64,000 bases of DNA from Photobacterium sp. TY1-4 (GTDB taxonomy: Bacteria > Pseudomonadota > Gammaproteobacteria > Enterobacterales > Vibrionaceae), in assembly GCF_025398175.1 (NCBI RefSeq), contig NZ_CP099734.1, positions 2,604,001 through 2,668,000 on the forward strand. Direction: 5' to 3'. Position 1 is the stretch's first letter; the number at the start of each line of letters is the position of its first letter. The position numbers and the translations under genes were made by a program. The notes below the pieces were generated by a model. The model ran no database searches, was not told where the DNA came from, and was given only the letters and a program-made list of their open reading frames with translations. Below are positions 1 to 9,220 of this stretch, one piece after another.

Positions 1-529
1 CCTGGTACATCGGCTCCAGCGTCTCTGACCAATTCCGGGCATTCACATCACCGACATGGCGATAACGGATAATCCCGTTCGCATCAATCAGGAAGGTTTC
101 CGGCGCACCATAAACGCCCAAGTCCATTCCCAACATGCCGTTGCCGTCAAACAGGCTATGCAAATAAGGGTTGCCGAGATCATTGAGCCAACGAACGGCT
201 TTCAACCGCTCGTCTTTATAGTTCAGGCCGATGATTTTCACGCCCTGAGACGCCAGTTCGTTGAGATACGTGTGCTCGGCATAACAGGTCGGACACCAGG
301 TCGCCCACACGTTCAGCAGTAAAGGCTCACCCTTGAAGATATCCTGCTCATACAGTTTACCGGCTTCCACCAGATCTTCGAGCTTAAAGGCCGGAACGGG
401 TTTCCCGACCAGCACCGACTCCAGCTTGGTCGGATCATCACCCTCAGCATTGCGGGTCAGTTGAACCATCAACACCACGGCCAGAGCCAGAAACGCGGCC
501 AGCGGAATAAATAGAAGTTTCTTATTCAT
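1..529 (-). CDS. ccmG: CcmG/DsbE thiol:disulfide interchange protein (partial, C-terminus off the left edge)
   Basis: Periplasmic, membrane-anchored thioredoxin-like protein that reduces apocytochrome c cysteines before heme attachment. About 176 codons are visible: an N-terminal hydrophobic anchor (residues 4-22), the redox motif WCPTC at residues 78-82, and the family signature GVYGAPET further on. The family is around 180-185 residues, so only a few C-terminal residues are missing. The start codon overlaps the ccmF stop (TGATG), which indicates translational coupling. It is the last visible gene of the ccm operon; ccmH would be expected just outside the window. Confidence 0.93.
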   Translation of the reverse strand, partial: MNKKLLFIPLAAFLALAVVLMVQLTRNAEGDDPTKLESVLVGKPVPAFKLEDLVEAGKLYEQDIFKGEPLLLNVWATWCPTCYAEHTYLNELASQGVKIIGLNYKDERLKAVRWLNDLGNPYLHSLFDGNGMLGMDLGVYGAPETFLIDANGIIRYRHVGDVNARNWSETLEPMYQ

Positions 530-2514
530 CAGTGAACCTCAGCTTCACGATCCATCTTCGCCTGCCGGGCAGCTTTTGCTGTCTTCCGGAAACGGTAGCG
601 TTTATCGCTAATCGCCATTGCGCCACCCAGTGCCATCAAGGTTGCACCAAACCAAATCCAGTTCACAAACGGTTTGTAGTAAATCCGGATCGCCCAAGCG
701 TCATCGGTCAGGCGTTCTCCCAATGCGACATACAGGTCTCGGGTCACGCCGCTGTCAATCGCCGCTTCAGTCATCATCGAGCCCGCGACACTGTAGAAAC
801 GCTTCTCGGCGTGCAATACAGTCACCGGCTGACCATTGCGGCTGATGTTGATATCCGCAATGTAACCGTCGTAGTTCGGACCGTCTGCATTACGCAGACC
901 AGCAAAGTGGAAATCATAATCCTGTAGGGTGACCGTTTCCCCGGGTGCCAACCGCACATCTTTCTCAATATCATAGTTTGAGACCAGGGTGATCCCGATG
1001 ACCGAAATCGCCAGGCCGATATGACCCAGCACCATCGCCCAGTGGCTCCGGCCGAGCTTGCCTAAACCGGTCATCAGAGAATGACGATGGGTCGCACGCT
1101 CATACAGCTCAAATCCATGCATCACGATGATCCAAAGCGCCATCACCATTCCCAGGACGGCCATCGGCTCCAAGCGATCCGTGAAACCAGCAACCAACGC
1201 GAAGGACAACGGCAGCGTGATCACCGCCGAAATCAACATCTGCTTACTCAGGCTGGACAATTGGTCACGTTTCCAGCGCACCAGCGGGCCGATCCCCAGG
1301 AAGAAGGCAAACGGGATCATCAGCCAGGTAAACAGGGTATTGAAGAAAGGTACCCCGATAGACACCGACCCCAGGCCAATTTGTTTATGAACCAGCGGCA
1401 ACAAGGTACCGATTAGCACCACCAGCAACCCCGCAACCAGCAACAGGTTATTGGCCAGCAGCAGGTTTTCCCGTGATAAGAGGCTATAGTTGCCATGAGA
1501 GCGAATTTGACCGCCACGCAGGGCGTACAGCAGCAACGAGCCGCCAATAACCACAATCAGGAAACCGAGGATAAACATCCCCCGCGCCGGATCCGAAGCA
1601 AACGCATGCACCGAAACCAAGACGCCAGAGCGAACCAGAAAGGTGCCCAACAGGCTCAGCGAGAATGCCGAAATTGCCAGCAGAACAGTCCAGGCCTTAA
1701 ATGTGCCCCGTTTCTCGGTCACTGCCAGCGAGTGCATCAAAGCGGTCCCGGCCAGCCACGGCATGAAAGAAGCATTTTCGACCGGATCCCAGAACCACCA
1801 GCCACCCCAGCCGAGTTCATAGTAAGCCCACCAGGAGCCCAACGCGATACCCAGTGTCAGAAATGACCAGGCCGCGATGGTCCACGGACGCGACCAGCGT
1901 GCCCAGGCGGTATCCAGCCGTCCCGTCATCAAGGATGCAATCGCAAAAGCAAAGGCGACCGAGAAACCAACATAGCCCATATACAGCATCGGCGGGTGAA
2001 TGATCAGGCCCGGATCCTGGAGCAGCGGGTTCAAGTCACGCCCCTCGACCGGGAAGTACGGCAAGGTGCGCAAAAACGGATTCGACGTCAGGATAATGAA
2101 CAGCAGGAACCCAACCGAAATCATCCCCATCACGGCAAGCACCCGCGAGACCGACTCTTGCGGCATGCCACGACTGAACGTCGCCACCGCTGCAGCCCAG
2201 GCTGCCTGGATCAGCACCCACAGCAGCAATGAACCTTCGTGCGCACCCCAAACCGCGGTGATCCGGTAGTACCACGGCAACATACTGGTCGAGTTGCTGG
2301 CCACATAGCCGACGGTAAAGTCATTGATGTAAAACGCGTGACACAGAATCACGAACGACAACAGCAGCATGCCGAAGACCCCATAGGTCAACGGGCGGGC
2401 CATTCGCATCAAGGTCTGATTCCCGGTCGATGCGCCATACAAGGGATAAATACTGACCAGGAGCGACAGCCCCAGGGCAATAATCAGGCTGAAATGCCCT
2501 AATTCTGCAATCAT
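529..2514 (-). CDS. ccmF: Cytochrome c-type biogenesis protein CcmF (heme lyase subunit)
   Basis: Large polytopic inner-membrane protein of the heme lyase complex that transfers heme from holo-CcmE to apocytochrome c. 661 residues, full length for the family, with many hydrophobic segments. The tryptophan-rich WWD heme-handling motif ([13 protein letters not shown]) is at about residues 235-247 and HEGSLLLW at about 92-99. The start overlaps the end of ccmE by 4 bases and the stop overlaps the ccmG start, so the three genes form one tightly packed transcript. Confidence 0.97.
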   Translation of the reverse strand: MIAELGHFSLIIALGLSLLVSIYPLYGASTGNQTLMRMARPLTYGVFGMLLLSFVILCHAFYINDFTVGYVASNSTSMLPWYYRITAVWGAHEGSLLLWVLIQAAWAAAVATFSRGMPQESVSRVLAVMGMISVGFLLFIILTSNPFLRTLPYFPVEGRDLNPLLQDPGLIIHPPMLYMGYVGFSVAFAFAIASLMTGRLDTAWARWSRPWTIAAWSFLTLGIALGSWWAYYELGWGGWWFWDPVENASFMPWLAGTALMHSLAVTEKRGTFKAWTVLLAISAFSLSLLGTFLVRSGVLVSVHAFASDPARGMFILGFLIVVIGGSLLLYALRGGQIRSHGNYSLLSRENLLLANNLLLVAGLLVVLIGTLLPLVHKQIGLGSVSIGVPFFNTLFTWLMIPFAFFLGIGPLVRWKRDQLSSLSKQMLISAVITLPLSFALVAGFTDRLEPMAVLGMVMALWIIVMHGFELYERATHRHSLMTGLGKLGRSHWAMVLGHIGLAISVIGITLVSNYDIEKDVRLAPGETVTLQDYDFHFAGLRNADGPNYDGYIADINISRNGQPVTVLHAEKRFYSVAGSMMTEAAIDSGVTRDLYVALGERLTDDAWAIRIYYKPFVNWIWFGATLMALGGAMAISDKRYRFRKTAKAARQAKMDREAEVH

Positions 2515-2996
2515 TGAACACTTCCCTGCATCTGCTCGTTGCTGTACTGAAGCGGCTCATGGGTTTTCTTCATGGCTTCGGCAATTTCCGGCGGCATGTA
2601 TTCTTCATCGTGCTTGGCCAGCACTTCATGCGCTTCAATCGTCGTTGCGTCCACCAGAACACCCTGAGCGACAATCCCCTGCCCTTCACGGAACAAGTCC
2701 GGCAAGATCCCGTCATAAACAACGGTCACGGCCGGGCCGATATCAGCCACCTGGAAGCTCACTTTCAAAGAGTTTGGATCGCGCGAGACCGAGCCATCCA
2801 CCACCATGCCCCCAATACGCAGACGCTGACCCACAGATGGTTTGGTGCCATCAGGTTTACCCTGCACCAGCTCGGTCGGGGTGTAGAACAGATCCATATT
2901 CTGATTCAAAGCATAAAGCATCAAACCAACCGTAGCGCCGAGGCCTACCACCAACGCCACAATCAACGTCAGGCGCTTTTTCCGTCTCGGGTTCAT
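2511..2996 (-). CDS. ccmE: Heme chaperone CcmE
   Basis: Periplasmic heme chaperone, 161 residues, anchored by an N-terminal transmembrane segment (residues 8-29) after a basic NPRRKKR start. The heme-attachment histidine is at residue 129 in the motif [11 protein letters not shown]; the commonest family form is HDENY, so the Asn is Glu here while His and Tyr are kept. It receives heme from CcmABCD and passes it to CcmF. It overlaps ccmD by 4 bases and ccmF by 4 bases. Confidence 0.96.
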   Translation of the reverse strand: MNPRRKKRLTLIVALVVGLGATVGLMLYALNQNMDLFYTPTELVQGKPDGTKPSVGQRLRIGGMVVDGSVSRDPNSLKVSFQVADIGPAVTVVYDGILPDLFREGQGIVAQGVLVDATTIEAHEVLAKHDEEYMPPEIAEAMKKTHEPLQYSNEQMQGSVQ

Positions 2997-3199
2997 AGTG
3001 TGTTCTCCAGTTTTTTCGCAGCTTTAATCCGGTGCTCACGAGCGATTTTGTTTTTGATCTCGGCCGACAGGCGGCGGGTCTTGCTCAGGCTTGAAAATAA
3101 GATCCACAGCAAGGCGGCAAATGAGATCCCGTAGGCGCCCCAAACGTAGCCGGCATAGCCGCCCATCGCTAAAAAGTCACTGAAAGAGTCAAAATGCAT
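2993..3199 (-). CDS. ccmD: Heme exporter subunit CcmD
   Basis: Small membrane protein of 68 residues with one hydrophobic segment (about residues 14-36) and a basic tail ([23 protein letters not shown], here split by reading: SKTRRLSAE then [10 protein letters not shown]). CcmD proteins release holo-CcmE from the CcmABC complex. Identification rests on size, the single membrane span, the basic cytoplasmic tail and its place between ccmC and ccmE. Confidence 0.92.
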   Translation of the reverse strand: MHFDSFSDFLAMGGYAGYVWGAYGISFAALLWILFSSLSKTRRLSAEIKNKIAREHRIKAAKKLENTL

Positions 3200-3206
3200 G
3201 ATGGCC

Positions 3207-3938
3207 TCACTTCATTAATTCACGCACCCACGGGCGGTGGCTTTCACGGGTAATAATATCATTGCGCAGTCGGATCAGAGTCACTGCGCCAAAGAAACAG
3301 GCAAAACCGACAATATTGAGCAGCAGCGGCCACAACATTGAACTGTCGATTGAAGGCTTGGCAAATTTGGTGATGGTCGCCCCCTGATGCAGGGTATTCC
3401 ACCACTCGACTGAGAAATGAATGATCGGCAGGTTAATCACTCCGACAATAGCCAGAATGCCGGCAGCTTTGCCGGCCGTTTTCTGATCATCAAAGGCACT
3501 GTACAGGGCAATTACCCCCAGGTAGAGAAACAGCAGGATCAACTCAGAGGTCAACCGCGCATCCCAGACCCACCAGGCCCCCCACATGGGTTTTCCCCAA
3601 ATCGCGCCCGTCAGTAGGGCAACGGCAGTAAACACCGCACCAATCGGTGCCATGGCTGCCGCCGCCATATCAGACAGTCGAATTTGCCAGACCAGGCCGA
3701 TAAACGCCGCAATGGCCATTGACATATAGGCGCCCATCGACCAGATAGCTGCCGGGACATGCAGGTAAATAATTCGGAAACTGTCGCCTTGCTGATAATC
3801 GGTCGGTGCGAACATCAGTCCCCAAAGGGTACCAGCCAGGATCGCCAGAAAGGCAATCACAGAAAACCAGGGCAACAAGGTACCGCACAGGCGGTAGCAA
3901 TTTTCAGCTTTCGCGTAGGGATGTAACCACTTCCACAT
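3207..3938 (-). CDS. ccmC: Heme exporter protein CcmC
   Basis: Inner-membrane protein, 243 residues with six hydrophobic segments, that loads heme onto CcmE. The tryptophan-rich motif WGKPMWGAWWVWD is at about residues 114-126, and conserved histidines flank it (YLHVP near 60; LHQG near 184). A gap of 233 bases separates it from ccmB, unlike the tight spacing of the rest of the operon, so it may have its own promoter or a processing site upstream. Confidence 0.96.
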   Translation of the reverse strand: MWKWLHPYAKAENCYRLCGTLLPWFSVIAFLAILAGTLWGLMFAPTDYQQGDSFRIIYLHVPAAIWSMGAYMSMAIAAFIGLVWQIRLSDMAAAAMAPIGAVFTAVALLTGAIWGKPMWGAWWVWDARLTSELILLFLYLGVIALYSAFDDQKTAGKAAGILAIVGVINLPIIHFSVEWWNTLHQGATITKFAKPSIDSSMLWPLLLNIVGFACFFGAVTLIRLRNDIITRESHRPWVRELMK

Positions 3939-4055
3939 AGTTCTGCTCTACTTGTGTAATAGTAATAAATACGTTTTTAACCGGCCCATTGCTCAGAGCC
4001 GGGGAACAGGGCATCAGTGCATGGCCGGATCATTCAGCCAGTGTACCGAAAGCAA

Positions 4056-4075
4056 AATACCCCTTTAAGGGTATT
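4056..4075 (-). terminator. Small inverted repeat in the ccmB-ccmC gap, possible attenuator
   Basis: Seven-base arms AATACCC/GGGTATT around a six-base loop, followed on the minus strand by TTTTG. The hairpin is short. It could weaken read-through from ccmB into ccmC or simply be a stable RNA end. Nothing else in the 233-base gap was recognised. Confidence 0.3.
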
Positions 4076-4171
4076 CGCCGCGTTATCTGCCGCTTCCTTG
4101 TTCTCGCTCAAAGTTGTCGCACGAGATTTTGTCTCATGAGACCATTTGGATGTGTGTGTAATTGTAATCTT

Positions 4172-4840
4172 TTATTGCACACTTATGCGTAGCGAAGCTG
4201 CGACAGCAAAAGGCGCCAGCGTCGCCGAGCCGACCAGCATCGCGCCCATCAGGGCCAGCTGCCCGTTATATGCCATGCCCAGGCTGGCAGCATCAATCGC
4301 TGCCGTCGCAAAAATCAACACCGGAATATATAAAGGCAGGATCAGCAAGCTCAGCAGCACCCCGCCTTTACGCAGCCCGACCGTCAGGGCAACCCCGATT
4401 GCACCGAGGAAACTCAACGTCGGCGTCCCCACCAGCAAGGTCAGCACCACCGCCAGCCAGGTTTGCCAGTCTAAAGACAATAAAATGGCCAGCAAAGGGC
4501 TAATCAAGAGTAAGGGGACCCCGGTCAGCAGCCAGTGCGCGACCATCTTCGCAAAAGCCAGCACCGGCAGTGGTGTCGGCATCATCAGCATCTGCTCAAG
4601 AGAGCCATCAACAAAGTCATCACGAAACAGCCGCTCCAGAGACAACAAGGCCGCCAGCAGCGCTGCGACCCAGATGATCCCCGGCGCAATCCGGGCCAGC
4701 AGGTTCGGCTCCGGACCAACCCCCAGCGGGAACAAGGTGATGGCGATGATAAAAAACCACAGCGGATTAAACACATCGGCCTGGCGGCGAAAGGCGATCA
4801 ACAGTTCACGGCGAATCACCTGTACAATTGCATTCATCAT
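4172..4840 (-). CDS. ccmB: Heme exporter protein CcmB
   Basis: Membrane subunit of the CcmAB ABC transporter, 222 residues with six hydrophobic segments, matching the usual length of about 220. With ATPase CcmA it uses ATP hydrolysis to free heme-loaded CcmE from CcmCD. The N-terminus reads MMNAIVQVIRRELLIAFRR; either of the two adjacent ATG codons could start it. It begins 3 bases after the ccmA stop. Confidence 0.96.
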   Translation of the reverse strand: MMNAIVQVIRRELLIAFRRQADVFNPLWFFIIAITLFPLGVGPEPNLLARIAPGIIWVAALLAALLSLERLFRDDFVDGSLEQMLMMPTPLPVLAFAKMVAHWLLTGVPLLLISPLLAILLSLDWQTWLAVVLTLLVGTPTLSFLGAIGVALTVGLRKGGVLLSLLILPLYIPVLIFATAAIDAASLGMAYNGQLALMGAMLVGSATLAPFAVAASLRISVQ

Positions 4841-4843
4841 GAA

Positions 4844-5494
4844 CTAGTGTCCCAATTTGATTTTTCGAAGGTGATCGCAGTCCGTGAACATGTCCTGATG
4901 GGTGGTCAGCAACACGATCCCGCCCCGCTCGACGTGGGCCAGGAACAAGCGTTCCAGCACTTTCACACCTTGCTTATCAATCGCCGTCAAAGGCTCATCA
5001 AGGATCCACAACGGGTGGTTACTGATCCACAAGCGCGCCAGCGCGACCCGACGCTGCTGCCCGGCAGAAAGTTGTCCGGCCGGGACATCCTCGCGGCCAG
5101 CCAGGCCGACATGCGCCAGCGCTTGCCATAAAGCCTCCTCGCCCGAGACCTGGGCTTGTCCCTTGAGCGCGAGCGTATCGCTTTCCCGGTGCATGGCCTG
5201 AAAGTAGGCCAGGTTTTCATAGGCTGTCAGTTCCCGCTTGACCCCGGTCTGATGACCAAGAAACAGCAACGCCTGATAATAGTCTTCCCGGGCTGATTCA
5301 ATTTTCTCATCGTGCCACAGCACATCGCCACTGTCTGCCCGCCCAAGACCCGCTATAATCCGCAGCAGGGTGGTTTTACCGGCACCGTTATGCCCTTCAA
5401 TCTGAACCAGCTCGCCCGATGAGACCGAAAAGTTCAGCGCTTCGAACAAGACCCGCTCATCGCGGACACAACTTAACGCTTGTACAGACAACAT
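4844..5494 (-). CDS. ccmA: Cytochrome c biogenesis ATPase CcmA
   Basis: ABC-transporter ATP-binding subunit, 216 residues. Walker A GHNGAGKTT at residues 34-42, ABC signature LSAGQQRR, Walker B LWILDEP and a switch His in TTHQD are all present. It is the first gene of the ccm operon. The 100-base space upstream is shared with the divergent FliK-like gene and must hold the operon promoter, but no convincing -35/-10 pair was picked out. Confidence 0.97.
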   Translation of the reverse strand: MLSVQALSCVRDERVLFEALNFSVSSGELVQIEGHNGAGKTTLLRIIAGLGRADSGDVLWHDEKIESAREDYYQALLFLGHQTGVKRELTAYENLAYFQAMHRESDTLALKGQAQVSGEEALWQALAHVGLAGREDVPAGQLSAGQQRRVALARLWISNHPLWILDEPLTAIDKQGVKVLERLFLAHVERGGIVLLTTHQDMFTDCDHLRKIKLGH

Positions 5495-5611
5495 ATGAAA
5501 TGATGTATCCTAGGTGTCACAAATTAGCGGGCATATTACCACACTGGATCGCGATTATGTTAGACACCCGGAGGGATACTTCTATCACGAAGATCATTAA
5601 ATGTGACATCT

Positions 5612-6448
5612 ATGCGTATCGATAACAACCCGTACAGCGCTTTCACCCCAAGCGAAACAGCAAGGCTGCAAAAAACCACCGGGGCTGAGGTAAATCATAA
5701 AATACCTCAATCAGTTAGCTCGTTTTCGCCATCTCAGAGCCAGGTCTCGCAACTCAGTAACCTGTTGCTGCAAATGAATGTACTGCAACGTTTTTTTACA
5801 ACTTTTGGTACACATAGCGCGCACATGGGTGCAACACCGCCTCCGGTACTCACTCAGGCCTTGGCCCAGCTCTTGATGCCGGATAATCAGGCAACCCTGG
5901 TTCAGTGGCTGCGTCAGGGCGCAGGCAAACTCGCCTTGGCGCAACTGTTGGCTCAAGCGAATCAACCCGGCCATCCGATCAACCAATGGCTGATGCAACT
6001 GCCACCCGAGGTGAAAGATGAATTCCAGGCGATGCTCAGGCTGGCGACGGAGCAGCGGCTGACACCGACCGGCAAAGACGCTGAGCCACAAGTTCTGCAA
6101 CTGCCCTTACTGTATCCGAATGGCCGGGAAAGCAAACTGACCATCAAAAAAGACGCGGGGCAACCGCAGCGCGGCAAACAAACGCCTCCCCGCTGGACCG
6201 TCCGGATCGCACTGCCGGTGGGCGACCTCGATACCGTCTTTGCCACCGCCTTGTGGGATCAACAAAAGTTAAGCCTCGGCTTTGAAACGGACAATCCCGT
6301 GTTGCTGAAACGAACGCAATCACTCACCCCGTTGCTGACGACACGACTTTCTTCAATGGGGATCCGTTGCGACACCACGCAGTTTAAACTGCGACCGCCA
6401 GAGCCCGTCGAACCACCGGACGTCGACGGCCTGCTGATCCGAATCTGA
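5612..6448 (+). CDS. FliK-like protein (hook-length-control C-terminal domain homologue)
   Basis: About 278 residues, cytoplasmic by appearance, no signal peptide. The N-terminal half is Gln/Leu-rich helical sequence. The last 85 residues (from PRWTVRIALPV to LLIRI) have the pattern of the FliK C-terminal domain: alternating strands, LSLGFETDNP and a helix with LTPLLTTRLSSMGI. It is not the main ruler, which lies at 25833-27755. The start is uncertain: ATG at 5612 or GTG at 5603, neither with a clear Shine-Dalgarno. It is followed 11 bases later by an FlhB-tail homologue, so a FliK/FlhB-like pair is encoded together. A similar pair is known near the che genes in other vibrios; its function is not established. 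Confidence 0.7.
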   Translation: MRIDNNPYSAFTPSETARLQKTTGAEVNHKIPQSVSSFSPSQSQVSQLSNLLLQMNVLQRFFTTFGTHSAHMGATPPPVLTQALAQLLMPDNQATLVQWLRQGAGKLALAQLLAQANQPGHPINQWLMQLPPEVKDEFQAMLRLATEQRLTPTGKDAEPQVLQLPLLYPNGRESKLTIKKDAGQPQRGKQTPPRWTVRIALPVGDLDTVFATALWDQQKLSLGFETDNPVLLKRTQSLTPLLTTRLSSMGIRCDTTQFKLRPPEPVEPPDVDGLLIRI

Positions 6449-6459
6449 CAGGTAGATAT

Positions 6460-6753
6460 ATGACCAACAAACGCGCAATTGCGCTGCACTATGACGGCGT
6501 ACAGGCACCGACTGTTGCAGCCAAGGGATATGACCAGCTTGCCGAGCACATTATTGCGCAGGTCAAGCAACACGGTGGATTGATCCACAAAGACGAAGCC
6601 TTAAGCGACTTTCTCAATCATCTGGAGGAAGGGGATGAAATCCCGGAGAGCTTGTACCGGATTATCGCGGAGCTGGTCGCATTTTCCTGGGCCCTGAACG
6701 GCAAAACCCCGCCCGGGTGGGAGGGGTTTTCAGGTATTGATGAGCAAGTCTAG
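6460..6753 (+). CDS. FlhB C-terminal-domain homologue (stand-alone export-switch-like protein)
   Basis: 97 residues that align along most of their length with the cytoplasmic tail of FlhB in this same window: AIALHYDGVQAPTVAAKGYD against SVALRYDPKIDSAPVVVAKG, and EIPESLYRIIAELVAFSW against QIPDGLFAAVAQVLAYIF. It has no membrane part and starts almost exactly where FlhB is cut, so it resembles the cleaved FlhB tail fragment made as a separate protein. Such stand-alone homologues (FhlB type) occur in several flagellated bacteria. Its start follows the FliK-like gene with the spacing of an operon. Confidence 0.8.
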   Translation: MTNKRAIALHYDGVQAPTVAAKGYDQLAEHIIAQVKQHGGLIHKDEALSDFLNHLEEGDEIPESLYRIIAELVAFSWALNGKTPPGWEGFSGIDEQV

Positions 6754-6826
6754 TGCGAAAAGGCGATACACGGATCCTGATGGCGCTCAGCAGCTCCCGC
6801 TGACAAACGCCAAGGGGACACCCAGA

Positions 6827-7261
6827 TTAACGACGCCGGGGCTGAGCCATTTTCTGCTGTAAGCGTAACAGTAGCTCTGCTTCGGCTTTCGGCAAATCGC
6901 ACTCTTCCATCAGCTCATTGACATCGGCGCCCAGCTCTACCATTTTACTGGCACGGCTGTACAGTTTGCCGTCCGGATCCAACATCGCCATTTCGCCCTG
7001 GCGATCATCCAGCACCTCCAGGTGCTCAGCCATATCTGCCAACTTCTGGCTCATTCCGATCGTCCCGGCACGCAACTCATTAAATTGCTTCAATAAACTT
7101 TCGTACTGTTGCCGGGAGTTTTTCAGAACCAACTCCGTCGCAGTAAACTTGGCTTCAAGCGCCTGGCGGGCTTTACGCTCCCGGCTCACCAACAGCCACG
7201 CCAGAATGACGGCCAGAATCGCCATCACCAACGGAACCCATTGCAGAACCAGCGTAAACAT
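6827..7261 (-). CDS. DUF2802-type membrane-anchored coiled-coil protein
   Basis: 144 residues: an N-terminal membrane segment (about residues 3-26), then a long Glu/Lys/Gln-rich coiled-coil region (residues 28-90), then a compact C-terminal module with EECDLPKAEAELLLRLQQK that looks like a small DNA-binding-like helix set. This matches the DUF2802 proteins found at the end of Vibrio che operons. The start abuts the cheW stop (shared base at 7261), so it is cotranscribed with cheW and parP. The function is unknown; a link to polar chemosensory arrays is inference from position. Confidence 0.75.
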   Translation of the reverse strand: MFTLVLQWVPLVMAILAVILAWLLVSRERKARQALEAKFTATELVLKNSRQQYESLLKQFNELRAGTIGMSQKLADMAEHLEVLDDRQGEMAMLDPDGKLYSRASKMVELGADVNELMEECDLPKAEAELLLRLQQKMAQPRRR

Positions 7262-7755
7262 TACAGGTACGCCATCTCATCCCACTCTTCGTCGGACAGC
7301 AGTTTGTTCAGATCCACCAGGATCAGCAGCTCACCATCACGGTTGCTGACGCCCTGGATAAACTTGGCACTTTCTTCTGTCCCAACGCTCGGAGTGCTGT
7401 CGATTTCAGAGCTGCGCAGATAAACCACTTCCGCAACACTGTCGACCAGGATCCCGATCACCTGTTTTTCAGCTTCGATGATCACAATCCGGGTATTATC
7501 AGACGTTTCGCCCGGCATCAGGCCGAAACGGGCACGGGTGTCAATCACCGTCACCACATTACCGCGCAGGTTGATAATCCCCAGCACGTAATCCGGCGCA
7601 CCCGGAACCGGCGCAATTTCCGTATAACGCAAGACTTCGCGTACTTGCATCACGTTGATGCCGTAAGTTTCATCTTCCAACTGGAAGGTGACCCATTGCA
7701 GGACCTGATCGTTCCCGTCTTCTTTTTGTATTTCGGCTACGCTAACCTGAGACAT
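7261..7755 (-). CDS. cheW: Chemotaxis coupling protein CheW
   Basis: 164-residue cytoplasmic adaptor linking chemoreceptors to CheA. The CheW fold is recognisable from QWVTFQLEDETYGINVMQVREVL, IPVPGAPDYVLGIINLRGNVV (here APVPGAPDY and GIINLRGNVV) and VVIEAE-type strands. It is the canonical, single-domain copy; ParP upstream has a second, divergent CheW-like domain. A 22-base gap separates it from parP. Confidence 0.96.
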   Translation of the reverse strand: MSQVSVAEIQKEDGNDQVLQWVTFQLEDETYGINVMQVREVLRYTEIAPVPGAPDYVLGIINLRGNVVTVIDTRARFGLMPGETSDNTRIVIIEAEKQVIGILVDSVAEVVYLRSSEIDSTPSVGTEESAKFIQGVSNRDGELLILVDLNKLLSDEEWDEMAYL

Positions 7756-7777
7756 GTTGTTTCCTCTTCGGCCTTGC

Positions 7778-9220
7778 TCATACTACACTCTTAACATCTA
7801 AACCCGCATTCAGCATAGATATTAATTCGTTAACATGAATTAGAGCACACATTTTTTCTTTAACCATTCCGGCAAGCCACGGGCGTTTTCCCGCCTGCTC
7901 CCGCCAACGAACACTTTGCGCTGTCAGGGTTTCAGTTCCATGAAGGACACTGCACGCAAGCCCCCATTTACTGGTCCCTAACATCACGATGTAGCGATAA
8001 TCTTCCTGATGATCATCTGAACTCAACTTCTCCGGCATCACCCAGCGGGCGGTATCCACCACATCCAGCTGATGTTCCCGATTGGTCATCAGGCCTAAAT
8101 ACCAAGGCGGCCGCCCCAGCAAGTGATTGACTTGCGTGAGCTGATGAATGCCGCCAAGTTCAGTCAAGGGCACGGCAAACGTCACCCCATTGACTTCAAA
8201 AAACAAAGCCTGGAACTCCGCGTCCAGCGACTGCCGCGACTGCCAGATCTGCGGCGGCTCGCCATGGCCCGCCTGCGTTTCCAGAGCAGCCTCAGGCTCC
8301 CCCGTTTCCGCTTCAGGCTCGGACACCAGCGGTTCCCGCTCAAGATTCGGCACATTGGTTTCAGCCGCAACCACCTCAGATGCTGCTGCCTCTTCCCGAA
8401 GGACATCTTCCCAACTGACCTCAGGCTCCGGCTCGTATTCCGGGAGCACCGGCTCAGCCAGGGCGGCAGGCTCAGTCTCGATGCTCACCTGCTCCGGCTG
8501 GAGCTGGCTGACCTGGCTCAACAAGCGCTGGACCGTGTCCAGATCCGGTTTATCGGCGAACGTAACCGTATCCGGCGCAGTATCCACCGGCGACCAAGCC
8601 AGGGAAGCAGGCTGCATTTGCGGCTGTGGTGCCCAGCCCGACACATTGCCGGCCGGGGACGACAAATCCAGCGCTACTGACAACGACGGCGCCTCTGACG
8701 ACGGTGCGACATCTTCTGACGCACTGTGATCCAGCCGGTCAAAATCAAACGGCATAACCGGTGCCGCGCTCTGAGATTCATCTCCCGCTGCACCGAGTTC
8801 AGAGTGCATCCCGTCTGTCGCCTGATGATCCGAAAGCAGCTCGTCTTCAGAGACCGTCTCTTCCGGAGCATGCGCGGCAACATCATCAGTTTCAAGTGCA
8901 TCGGCTTCAAGCGTATCCACTTCAAACGCTTGCGCAATGTCTTCTGCCTCCGCGGTTCCAGAAGCCGTGATGGCGGTATCGGTACCGTCATCGGCTGTGT
9001 CGGCATCGTCACCATTCGCGCAAGGCACATCCCCACCCGCAGACTCGCGCGTCAACGGAGCCGAGCGTTCTTCCGGCGGCAGTGCGGGTGTCTCTTCAGA
9101 GACAGTTTCGGCCAGATCCCCGGGCGCGACATCCAAGAATTCCTCTGCCGGCTCAGCCAGCAGATCTGAAAAATAGTCATCCAGCGCCTGCTCGCTGGAT
9201 AAGGGCTGCTTATCGTTCAT
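7778..9220 (-). CDS. parP: ParP: CheW-like array-localisation protein
   Basis: 480 residues. About the first 325 are an acidic, Ala/Glu/Asp/Pro-rich low-complexity stretch. The last ~150 (from AEFQALFFEVNGVTFAVPL) form a CheW-like domain, called AIF in V. cholerae ParP, which binds CheA and receptor tips and stops arrays falling apart. The gene overlaps parC by 11 bases, as in vibrios. Assignment rests on this order (parC-parP-cheW), the domain plan and the divergent CheW sequence. The long linker may be an adapter or spacer. Confidence 0.9.
   Translation of the reverse strand: MNDKQPLSSEQALDDYFSDLLAEPAEEFLDVAPGDLAETVSEETPALPPEERSAPLTRESAGGDVPCANGDDADTADDGTDTAITASGTAEAEDIAQAFEVDTLEADALETDDVAAHAPEETVSEDELLSDHQATDGMHSELGAAGDESQSAAPVMPFDFDRLDHSASEDVAPSSEAPSLSVALDLSSPAGNVSGWAPQPQMQPASLAWSPVDTAPDTVTFADKPDLDTVQRLLSQVSQLQPEQVSIETEPAALAEPVLPEYEPEPEVSWEDVLREEAAASEVVAAETNVPNLEREPLVSEPEAETGEPEAALETQAGHGEPPQIWQSRQSLDAEFQALFFEVNGVTFAVPLTELGGIHQLTQVNHLLGRPPWYLGLMTNREHQLDVVDTARWVMPEKLSSDDHQEDYRYIVMLGTSKWGLACSVLHGTETLTAQSVRWREQAGKRPWLAGMVKEKMCALIHVNELISMLNAGLDVKSVV

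Noticed and set aside
3989..4192. Small plus-strand open frame in the ccmB-ccmC gap
   Set aside because: Composition is random-looking, no ribosome site, and it runs antisense into the end of ccmB.
5558..5625. Short leader peptide frame before the FliK-like gene
   Set aside because: 22 codons overlapping the gene start; no ribosome site fits and nothing indicates attenuation.
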